Shown: one piece after another, positions 26,101-38,100 of the stretch
Numbering within the stretch: position 1 is the first letter of the stretch
How the letters are laid out: every line of letters begins with the position of its first letter
Assembly (NCBI GenBank): GCA_030386875.1
Contig: CM059566.1
Coordinates: forward strand, 36,802,068 to 36,866,067
Direction: 5' to 3'
Length of the DNA stretch: 64,000 nucleotides
DNA from: Morinoia aosen
Taxonomy: Eukaryota > Arthropoda > Malacostraca > Amphipoda > Talitridae
Made by a program: the position numbers and the translations under genes
Notes under the pieces: model-generated
What the model was told of the DNA's origin: nothing
The model's database searches: none
Seen by the model: only the letters and a program-made list of their open reading frames with translations

Positions 26101-29100
26101 AAAATACCACACAACACCACCATACAAAACTCACTCGGGAAATTGGAGCCAAGCTGGGAGCTCTTGCGCTTGGCCTCGCGGTCGTCCGGGATGATCTTGC
26201 CGAGGAAAGAATGGAGCTTCTTGTCCCTAGGCGCCTTCTTGCGCACCTGACCGATACACAGCTCCTCCACCAGCTTGGCGCACGTCTTGTGGATGTTCAT
26301 CTCGCAGTCTGCACGCAGATTAGATGTTAGTTCAGGCCTCCCTAACTGAAGCGTTCAAAAAAAAGAGAAAGGAGGAAGGCACCACTTAGTCTGAACGCAT
26401 CAAAATACACAACGCATAACGTAATCATGACATGCATAACGTTCTCGTTCTCTGAATTCTCTTCCGTTGCCTTAGGTCTCTCAATTCGTTTCTCAAAATC
26501 ATTTTTTTCCAGTCATTTCTTCCCCCGTGGCAGCATTTGTCTACTTTTCGCCAGTCGGATTGGTTATGGGTCTCATTCAGTATTCTTCCTGAAACTTTTC
26601 GATTCGACATTTCTTCTAAGCAATAAACCTGTTCTTTTGTTTCGGTTTCCCACCGTTGTGAATACTCGATCTTGCTGTACATGCTATTTCATTCAATCCT
26701 GAGAAGCGCTTTGATACTTTAAATGTCATGCGATGGCAGGCTTCTACTTGAACTTGAAATACAGTAGTTTTGCCTAATGTTTCATTTCTTTTACTGGACT
26801 TTCTCTGCTTCTTCCCAGAGACAATTGCATTCCAGTGTGCAGTTTCGAGTAGATACAGAGCACGTGGCAATAAAACGCGAAAAGTTTAAAAGTTCTTGGA
26901 CGTTCAGCAAGATATAAATTAAATTGGAATCCTGAACCCCGCACAACAAAAAGAAGCAAGTCATTAAAAACATAAATTAACTGTATGCTGTAATCGTCCA
27001 AGTGAAGTGTGCATTTTCTGTATCCTGACTACAAGTTAAAGGGATGAAAGACATGTATTGATTGCACTCGTGGAATTGTCTTAGCGGTCATATGGAAAAC
27101 GTGTGAGTGTTACCAGGATAACACTCACTGGCACACCGGTACACACACTCACTTGCACACTGGTACACACACTCACTTGCACACTGGTACACACACTCAC
27201 TGACACACTGATACACACACTCACTGGCCCACTGGTACACACACTCACTGGCACACTGGTACACACACTCACTGGCACACTGGTACACACACTCACTGGC
27301 ACACTGGTACACACACTCACTGGCACACTGGTACACACACTCACTGGCACACCGGTACACACACTCACTGGCACAACGGTACACACACTCACTGGCAAAC
27401 TGGTACACACACTAACTGGCACAACGGTACACACACTCACTGGCACACCGGTACACACACTCACTGGCACACTGGTATACACACTCACTGGCACACTGGT
27501 ACACACTCTCACTGGCACTACGGTTTACACTCACTGGCACACTGGTATCCCTGGGGAGCGACGCCCCAGATCACGTCCTGGCAGTGGTTGCAGTAAGTGA
27601 CGCTGTAGTAGGTCATCTGGTTGAAGCAGTGCTCCCGCACCAGTTGCTGCAATGGAACATTCAATAATTAGCACAGAAACGATAACAAACTGTGATTAAA
27701 ACTGAACAATAAACATGAACTGCAATATGATGGATTGGATTAGATGTTAGTTGAAGCCTTCCTAACCGCTACCAAATGAAGCGTTCCAGAGAGAAAGGCT
27801 CCATTTAGTATGGAGATAAGGGAACGCGGAATCTATGCAATAGAGGTATAGAGACAGAAAAGAAGTATATGAAACAAGATAAAAGTTGAAGAAGAAAGTA
27901 GTAGGTGCTGAACAACAGGACAGCAGTGGAGCGAAAAAAAGTAGTCCTTTACATAACAAAAAACCTTTTATTTCAACAAAAAGAAGGGCTACCTAACTCT
28001 CAGCTAGAGCCCTCATACATTCTACCCTGGGAGTGCTAATTTCTATAGATGCAATAGTTCTATCCCCCTGAGGGGACCAGTTTCTACAATGGAAGATTCA
28101 ATAATTAGCGCTCAACTGTGATGCTCGACCTTAACATAGAGATACACAAGGGGGAAGTTGATTTATTTGAATTCCATCAACAATGCGCAAATCACAGATT
28201 TTAGGATGTATCAGAGGAGCCAAGTGAAATTTCAATTTCCTGAAAAAATTATAACCAAAGAATCGAAGGCAACTTTTACGGTGACATAAAATATTTAGTC
28301 CAATCGTTTGTTTAGGATTGTGAGACTGAAGGTTATTTTGAACCTCGTACCATGAGAAGCCAAGATAATATTCTTTGTTATGTTTCACAGGCAACAGCTC
28401 ACTCCTTGATGAGCTATTATATGTCCTAACAAGATTTCTTAATCAAAAAACACTACTTTTGAAAACTGACCGTACAAGCACACTAATGAACGCAACTGCA
28501 CCCTAGATCCTTAACATTCATCTTAATGAGAAAGAGACGGTAACAACTGCCAAGAAAAGACATAAACTATGTCTTCCGTTTTTATTTTACAAGGCACGTA
28601 TAAATCAACTTTGCCTCCCTCTCTATTTAACTATGCACGTATAAACCAACTTTGCCTCCCTCTCTATTTAACTATACACGTATAAATCAACTTTGCCTCC
28701 CTCTCTATTTAACCATGCACATATAAATCAACTTTGCCTCCCTTTCTATTTAACTATGCATGTATAAATCACCTTTGCCTCCCTTCTCTACTTAACCATG
28801 CACTTGACCCAAATATTGCCCAAACCTTCTTGTTGGCCTTGAAGAACTTGCTCCTGAGGGGCCTGTCCCTGTTGACATAGAGAGGGCACCGGTCGATGAG
28901 CGCCATAGCCTTAGGACTGCGCACATTGAACCACTTCCACAGCAGCGTCGCCAAGCTCGAGGCCATGATCAGCGAGTGGTCGTCGTGGTTCCAGTCGTCA
29001 CTGCAGAAAATAAACCATGTAGTCAGTATGTTAGGCAGTGTGAGCCAACCTGTCAACTGTTACTGAAACGATAGCAGAAAATAAAAAGTGGTCAGTATGT

Positions 29101-32100
29101 TAGGCAGTGTGAGCCAACCTGTCAACTGTTACTGAAATGATAGCAGAAAATAAAAAGTGGTCAGTATGTTAGGCAGTGTGAGCCAACCTGTCAACTGTTA
29201 CTGAAATGATAGCGGAAAATAAAAAGTGGTCAGTATGTTAGGCAGTGTGAGCCAACCTGTCAACTGTTACTGAAACGATAGCAGAAAATAAAAAGTGGTC
29301 AGTATGTTAGGCAGTGTGAGCCAACCTGTCAACTGTTACTGAAATGATAGCGGAAAATAAAAAGTGGTCAGTATGTTAGGCAGTGTGAGCCAACCTGTCA
29401 ACTGTTACTGAAATGATAGCGGAAAATAAAAAGTGGTCAGTATGTAAGGCAGTGTGAGCCAACCTGTCAACTGTTACTTAAATGATAGCAGAAAATAAAA
29501 AGTGGTCAGTATGTTAGGCAGTGTGAGCCAACGCAACTGGAATGCTAGAGCTAATGGTATGCACGATAACTTTTAATACCAGGAAGTACAAGCTAATACT
29601 TGTAGAGATAAATATGTGCGTCTACAAGTGAGCTATTTAGCTCAAAGTTCACACGTCAAGCAACTTTTCGACTCGCTATTTTTACAGGTGCATTAATGTG
29701 TGTGTGTACTTTTTCTGAAGGAGTGGATTCTTATGTACATAAATAAAAGCATGTTACGGCTGTAGTCCTACAGTACTATAGAGCAAGTCACTCTACAAGT
29801 TACTACTGAGATGGAATGTGAATAACAGATATTGCACATGTTGATAAGAAAGTGTGCGCGAGCCATCTGAACGATAGTACTGCAGCTGAGCACGTTGAAT
29901 TTTCATGATTAGAAGAAAGGATTTTGTGGCTGTGATGCACATGAATATTTAAATTAGCATGTCAGATAACCATTTATGTTTCTACTGGTATCTACCAGAT
30001 ACAAGAAGATAAAAATTTGTAAGAAAATGCTTACATGCAAGCCATATCATAAGCACTGCAACATAAAAAAATCCTTTCACACTCAATCAGGCGTTGCAAG
30101 AAAGAAGAACACAAAATCTACCAAAGTTATTTTTGCATCAAAAAATTTTGATAGATATTTGACGTCAAAATTCTTGAAATTGAACTTATATTAACAGCTA
30201 CTATTGTATAATTGAAAAATGTCGCTAGTGCCTATTTTGCAAAGGAAGTCATAACTCGGATTACCCAGACCTGTTCAGCTAGGTCCCTGAACCTCGACTA
30301 TGGGTACTTTCGACACCCATGGCAGTGTGTTGAGCCCGGCACTACACAATTAACTGTGGTGCGGGTGAAAACGTAGAACTATGAGCATAACAATCAAATT
30401 ATCAATGGTTAAATTAGCCCGCAAATTGAGAGTTAATCAACAGAAGATTTTCACTCTGTGCGCTTGTATCCTTTCTCTTGCTGTGGACTTACAGGCATTC
30501 TGAATTTTGCTATCATGACATATTTCAACCATCTAACAAATAACGACAAATAGAGACTTGCAGTCGCGTAAGCTGTTCAACCAGCCAGGACACACACACA
30601 GCACCAGCAAGATGCGTGACTCACATTCGCTATCGCGACTCATCTAAACTGTCCAACAGGTTACAACAGAAAGCAACTAGCAGCTGGTGTAAGTTGAACA
30701 GGTCAGAACACACATCACCACCAAGGTGCGCGACACACTGCCCCAGCAAGGCCAAGGCGCACCCGACGCGTACCTGACGCTCTCGAGGAAGGGCACCAGG
30801 ACGAGCTCGATGATGCTCATCTCCTTGTTCTTGTTGTGCTGACTCTCCATGAGCTGGGCGTCGGGGGGCCCAAAGATGTTGCCAAGGCCCGCCATGCGCT
30901 TTGAGCGGAAGTCTGCGAGCTGCTCGTTGAGCACCTCTCTCGCCCGCTGCCGCACTTTCAGGAACACCTGCGGCACCGCTCGCCATCAACATCTGGCTCA
31001 ACATACTCGCCAGTGAGCTACAAAGCTCAGCACCTACTTCACAAGACCAGCTTTTATATACAGGTCGTTCATTAACATCAACAGTCCAAGTAATCTTTTA
31101 GTATAAAATAAATCTCCAAGTCCAGCACTTCTGCAGGTAAGAGACTAGACTTTAAGTTGAACACGCTTCCTTAACCCCATAAAGTTGCTTACAACAAATA
31201 AAGGAGCAAGGCACCTTTCATTGTAGTATGAAAGGAAACTGGAATCAATCTAAATAATGCACCTTGCGTATCAAAATAGGAAAATTAAAAGGAGATAAAA
31301 GAATGTTAAACTAGTAAGTACCAAAAAATAAGACAAAAGCAAACCAGAAAATTAATGTCCATAACAAAAACTATTTTAACAAGGTAAAAGCCTACCTTGG
31401 GACCTCACATTATACTCTTGGGAGTGCTAATTCCCTCAGAGACAATAGTTTTATTCCCTTGAGGGGCTTCAGATCGATAGATTTTTGCAAGTTTTTAGTC
31501 TAAATAAAAACAAGACATCTCACGTCACAATCGGCAACTTGAACCACACTCACTGCCCTAACTACATGAATCACCCAAACCACATAAACTAATAACTACA
31601 CCAACTATCTCCATCACTCGCGACTCACATTAAACGAGCCAACATTTCCAACCTCACACACCTGGCCTAAGCTACGCTGGACTTCAAATACGATCTCTAA
31701 ACAAACTCACTTTACGGAGAGTCTCCTCTTTGTCCAGGTCGTGCCGCAAGGTCTCGTCGATCTCATTGAGCACAGCGTCATCTATTGTGCACCCCACAGG
31801 CATGGGCTGCACAGTTACAACAGAAATATTCTTAACGTCCGGCATCATGGAGGTACCTAACGGAGGAATAGAAATGTTACTAAATAATAGCATCTACTTT
31901 AGCATCGTGAAATTCGCTTGAATGAAGGAATAGGCTTCAGCCCTGATATCGAAGCGATAATTTTACCTCAGCTTCAAGTCAGCGGGGAAACTGTAAGAGT
32001 AGCTTTGAGTTCAACCTAATGCCGGTCACTCGAAACAACACTGAAAACTTTTCCTACACACAGGCGAGAGAGAAAGAGTATTTTAGTTCAAGGGAGCACT

Positions 32101-35100
32101 ATTCACTTACTGCGCTTGGAAGCAAAAATGAGGAATGTATTTCGTAGGCCCACTTCTTCATTTCTTTGGCAGCTCCTTCTTTGTACAGGTCGGTGATCAT
32201 GTAGAAAAACTGAAAATAAATGTAAAAGATTACCAGCAGATAATTTTTGATACCAGCAAATATCGATGTATAAAAACAGAATGACAATTCATAAGAAACA
32301 TGCCAGAAATCAGAGACAGTACGGGATCAATTCACCAAAATATTTCAACACTTAGCCATAGAATTACTAAATCAACTAAAACATGAAATAAAATGATGAA
32401 AATGTCCACAATTATAACCGTTGTTCTCACTTGACTCTTGATTCACAGAGAGTACGTCATGGAGGACTTCATTATACACAATAAAATAATCTCTTATAAG
32501 CTATACAATAAGTGTAAAATAATAGCTGAATTAGATCTGCTTCCAAAGCAAGTAGGAGCTCCTACTCTATACTGCAGCTGCACATACAAGCTCACAACTG
32601 TAGGTTGAACGAGTGTGCTAGTTTAATATTTACTGGAATATTTTCTGCGCCGAAATTTTGTAAGCGACTAACAAACCTCAGCCATGGGTGCAAAAAGTTA
32701 GTACCAAGGACAATCAGACAAGTTATAAAATTTCAAACTACTCTGAGGCAACTAGAAACTGCGGCAGATCAGCGATACGATTCATGTGAATGAACCTACG
32801 CATTGCATGACAAATTTCCTACCCTTCGTGAAACGAGTCAATTCCGAAGTGTTTTCCTTCATTCCCTCTTATTGGTAAAAAAGAAGCGAGTCCCAAAATA
32901 GTGATAACTTTCACCGAAGTTATTGCGACTTACTGCAGTGGCAGGAGAGCAGTTTGAGATGATGAAGTTCATGAAGACTGCGAGGTACGCGGGGTGCGTC
33001 CAGAGCTTGCTCAGCGACTGGAAGGGGCCGTGGTCGCCGTACTGGACACAAACACAGGGCATTGGGAGATTATTTTGTTACCTAGGATGTTTCCGCTGTA
33101 CATGACACTTCGACGATATCACAGCACAACTCAGTTGAGACTTAGCAAGGAGTTGCGAAGGTGGAAGAGAAAAAGCGAGGGGGAATCCATTTTTAGATTA
33201 CAGATGTTTAGTATAATTAAGCTTCCCTGATCATGACAAAGGTGTTCCAAATAGAGAATGGAGGAATGCACTATTTACTATGGAGTTTGGAAAATGGGGA
33301 ATCTATGCCCAATGTGTGTTCTCACAAAAGATCATCTGGGCACAGAAACAGCAAGTTAGGAAGTGAGATTATGAAACAAGATGAAACTCGAACAAGAAAG
33401 TAGTAGACGCTGAAGAACAGAACAGCAGTGAACTAAAAAGATGTTCTGGTAAAACTAAAAACCAATTCCATTTCAACAAAAGGCCTACCCAATTTTCTGT
33501 TCGGGATTTCATACTTTTCCCCTGAGAGGGCGAATTCCCTGAGATACTACAGTTGTATCCCCCTCGAGGGGGGAAAATCGATCTGAAAACGTGAAGTAAT
33601 AAGTGCGCCACACTTAATACGCATCACATTTCTTATACGAGTAGCTACAGACAAAACGGGAGTAATTTACAGTGACATCAATGAGAGAATATCTAAATGA
33701 ATTCACGTCATTATAGTGATCAAGGTACGCACTAAACCTTCTTGTAAATAAATTGAATTAGTCTTGAGGTATATATATATATATATTGTATATGGTATAT
33801 AGGTATATACCAAGCCTTTTCCTCTTTTCAAGTAGAGGGTGGCTAGCATCATTTACATGATACTTCACAGGGAATGTACATGATAAGGGTTCCCCAGGCC
33901 CCTAGTCACGCCCGAGCTTTAGGCCTCATTTTCTCTCGTTTAGTGCTCAGGTAACATTCCTTGAGGACAGTGACCATACTGCAGGCAACGACCCTGATTT
34001 GCCGCATCAGCGTTTTTCACGCCAACTGCCGCTCACAGGAATCGAACCTGGGCATGAAGCATAGAACGCAAGCGCTCTATACACTCGGCCACTGCGAGGC
34101 CACTGCGAATTAGTCTTGAGAATAGTCAGAAAAGATTACAAATTGGAAAACCCGTATGAATAAGATGATATTGAGCACTTCCGTACCTAAAACAAGCAAA
34201 AATACCCAGTACTGGTTAATCAAATCAGTGGAGACAAGAAACAGAGCTCACAATAGTAATGATAATCAGGATAATGATGACGATAATCAGGATAATAATG
34301 ACGATAATCAGGATAATAATGACGATAATCAGGATAATGATGACGATAATCAGGATAATAATGACGATAATCAGGATAATAATGACGATAATCAGGATAA
34401 TGATGACGATAATCAGGATAATGATGACGATAATCAGGATAATGATGACGATAATCAGGATAATGATGACGATAATCAGGATAATGATGACGATAATCAG
34501 GATAATGATGCCGATAATCAGGAAAATGATGACGATAATCAGAAAAATGATGACAATCAGGAAAATGATGACAATAATCAGGAAAATAATGACGATAATC
34601 AGGAAAATGATGACGATAGTAATGATAATTATGATAATAATAGTAATAATTATGAGCTCAGTTAAGGACAACTTCGGTCATAGAATATTTAGTTGTCGCA
34701 GAGCTCACCATGGCCTCGGAGTCGGAGAAATCGTCGTCCTCCATGCTCTGGATGGCGGTCTGTGCCCAGGTCGTGTGGCCATCCATCACGCCCATCATGC
34801 TTGTGGTCATCTGCCCGGGTATGTGCGTGTTATAAAGGGCAAGGATACAGCGGTCAGGTCGCACTGCCGGCCGGAGAGCTAAGGAAATCAACCGTAGCTT
34901 TGTGTGGCTCTTTTAAGTAAAACATGTGTGTAAAGTTTGATCTTGTTTCTCCCGAAATTGCAGCGTGAAGCTGATCCAAAACCTAAATTTCCTCGCATTT
35001 TCAGGTCAGAACAACGGTGATGCACCATTGAAGTTGCGTAAGTTTCTCTGGATTAAGTGCTAAGATAAATATGGCTGGTGACAAAAAATATCACAGATTT

Positions 35101-38100
35101 CTAAGAAATCTTATAATCCTATTACATAGAACGAATTACTTGGATGACACAAATCATTTCATCATCAATTACTTGACTCTTTCAAACCGTGATATTTCAG
35201 GTAATTCCAAATATTATCCGAATTTTCTCAACTCTTCATTATATTTCATCAGTACAAATTCTTCAACTCCACCTCAAAAAATACACCTGCTAGGCAACTG
35301 GCTTGCTTTGAAGTGAACAACCAGTCTCTAGCTACTGTTTAAATACTGTATTCACAGAATAAGTTGTAGGTGACGGAAAACACAGCCTTTTTTACAGCTG
35401 TGATTTAGCATTCTCAAAAATATTCATTTTCGTGCTTGAAATAAACTGAATCCCACATCCTTCAACTTATAACTACAGAAACTCCTGAAATCGGGCATTT
35501 CACAAGCAAGTAGCAGCTTACCAGGCCCATTCACAAGAAAAAAATACTAATACCTTCAGAGCGCAGCAACATCACCTTCACTTAACTGCTTGTAGCGCCT
35601 TCGATGGAAGCAAAGAATACTTTTCTGGGTTTTGATAGCTCAATACATGACCCCCAAGTCTGGTTTGTCCGTTGGTTACAGGAGTTTTACATTACAAGAT
35701 TTTTTAATTACGACGGTAACATCACGAACGCTGTGCCGAGTTAAGACGAACGCGCGTAGGATGTGATAATACTCCCGTTTCGGAAACTCAAAAATCCCAT
35801 TTCAATAACTCGAAAATCCCATTTCAAAAACTCGAAAATCTTATTTTAAAACTTCGAAAATCTCATTTTAAAAACTGTAAAAATAATTTTAAAAACTCAA
35901 GCACTAAAGAAGCTCTTACAAAAAAATGCTTTTTTACTCGAGCCCCCATGCACTGGTCACCGCAGCTGGCGGTACACAGCTCTCTGAGGACTGCTGATCA
36001 GTGCAAGAATTTGGACGTAACACAGGCGCAATTGTCAAAAACAAAGTAAACATTATATTCCACATAAAAGTGAAATATTCTATGTTCTCTGGATTCCAAA
36101 GTCATGCTGATATTGCAAAAAAATGCAGAACATATTGGCTTCTGTAAGCCCAACCTCGATCAAATAATCAATTGAAGATAAGAATATCGAACTCTGTTCG
36201 CACGTAAATCGTTCACATAATAAGCACTAGTATTCGTTCGACTCTTCCACTCAAAAGCGCTTTAAGCAGAAATCATAACTTGGTGAAATAAGCTAAATAA
36301 GACTTGAAATAACATCAACTTCATGATAACCAAACTCCTGGTGTAGAGAAATGAACATCTGAACAAAAGTGAGCTGTAAGTCTATAAAAAAAATAGTGCA
36401 CATATTGCTCATGAGCTGAGACACACTTAAGGTGCCACTAGCATAAAGCTGAACTCATCGTGCAGTGTGCAAGTGCGACGTGAACATGCAGATGCGCTGA
36501 CGGCTTTCGGTTGCCCTAGCACAAAAACAAAAAAAAGTGCTCAACTAAAAACAGAACAGCATAGCGCCAGCTCTACATGCAAGCTCAGACTAACACGTCA
36601 TGCAAACCTGACATATCTACCTGAACGTGTTAACTCAAAAAAATGGAAACTATTCAATAGTGCTGGAGTTGTGTAACAGGATGCGTGCTTGAGTAAATAA
36701 CTTGATATGGCCATTCATTACCTGAGAGTTGTTATGCGCTGCTGAGAGCACTGGGCTTGTTAGCTCACACGACGCCGAGGTAATGGAAGACGTCATGAAT
36801 GATGATGTCATGAACGAGTACGTGAGAGCACAGGAGGAGGTGATAAGAGAAGCAGAAGAAAGAGGGGAGGACGAGTTCACATGAGAGACGTAAAATGTTG
36901 ACGAGGAGGAGTGTGATGGCACCACGTTCGAGTGGGGGTAGGAGTGAGGCTCGTCAGTGGGGGGTGCGATAACAAAGGGCGGAGGCATGGCTTTGGGAGG
37001 CATGAAGTGGAAGGTGTGGGTCGTGTACCCTGGGGAGGAGTTGTCTAGCGTTTGCGGTGCAGGCTCGTCTTCCTCTTCAGGAGACGCCGTCGTGTGGTCA
37101 GAAGTGGAGGAGCTAGAGAGCATGTGGCTGTTGCAAGGTGGGGGGGATGAGCTAGTCTGTAGGTGGGAGGCCAGCTAGCAGAGGGGCAGGTCAAGAAGGA
37201 AACAATGATGCAAAAGTCAGAGTGGGTAAAGCAGTTAAGGGACGAATATAAAGTTGACGATAGAAGAAAAAATAAAATGCCAGTGATCAATATGATGAAA
37301 ATTAGCTAGTGAGAGCAACATGAATAACCAAAAAATTATTTCCAATGGCAGGTAACGATTCGGTGAAGTTAATAAGAACGTTTTCAATTCAGAGAAATAT
37401 TAGTATTCCTCATAGATGAATGAAAAATGATATATTATAGGTGATAGAAGATAAGATAGTTAAAAACATTAATGGTACACATTGTAGCGACCAGAATAAC
37501 GATATTAAAAAAATAGATTGGCCAGTTTGAAAACAAAAACAATGTTGGTATTAATGGAAGAAACAAATTGATCAACACATACATGGAACGAGAAAGAATT
37601 TCCCCAAAAGTGAGAATGTATGCGGTGGTAGGCGCGAACCCAAAATGTAATCGTTCATAAGTAGCATTGAAAAGGCGAATAAGATGAAATACACATATGA
37701 AAAATTCCAGTACGCTATTTGCAAAAATTAATGACATTATAAATAAATAAGAAAGAAGAAATTACAAAGTTGAATTCAAAGTACAGTTGGGCGAGATTAT
37801 GAAGTTGAGCGAAATTGAGAAGAAAAGTGAAATCATGAAATAGATGAAACCATGAAATTAAATATCAGAAATTAGAGTGAAATCATGAAGTTTAGCGTGA
37901 GTGGCTTATGATGGATATTTTGACAGTAAAGAAGTACGAAGATGAATGTTACCAAACGTAACCACATAATTAAAGCAAAATGGGTGTAAAAGGTTTTTCA
38001 ATAAGAAATCAACCGAAAAATAAAAGATAAATAATGGAGAATAAAATATTATAAATAATGATCTCAGAGATAATTGAACACAATACGATGCAATGAGCCA

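Larger units (their letters stand above)
21353..26134 (-). other. RhoGEF2 intron between exons 18 and 19
   Basis: 4.8 kb. Holds a short block shared with 6650-6706, a purine-rich tandem array (23985-24395), an ACACAACACC-type array next to the exon 18 donor and otherwise AT-rich sequence with nothing recognised. Confidence 0.65.

Noticed and set aside
27081-27600. Val/Ser/Cys repeat frame (CVYQCASE and similar) as an extension of the C1 exon
   Set aside because: The exon 17 frame reaches TAG ten codons past GGATAC, before the open repeated units, so the array is intronic.
28591-29535. CRISPR arrays
   Set aside because: Repeats are contiguous without unique spacers, in a eukaryotic intron; these are minisatellites.
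34020-34106. A tRNA gene
   Set aside because: Has A and B boxes but is embedded between target duplications with a tail; it is the head of a SINE and lacks a clean acceptor stem.
34156-34882. Asp/Asn-rich or Ile-rich frames at 34.2-34.9 kb
   Set aside because: Produced by the 21-bp GATAATCAG array; only 34709-34810 on the minus strand is a real exon.
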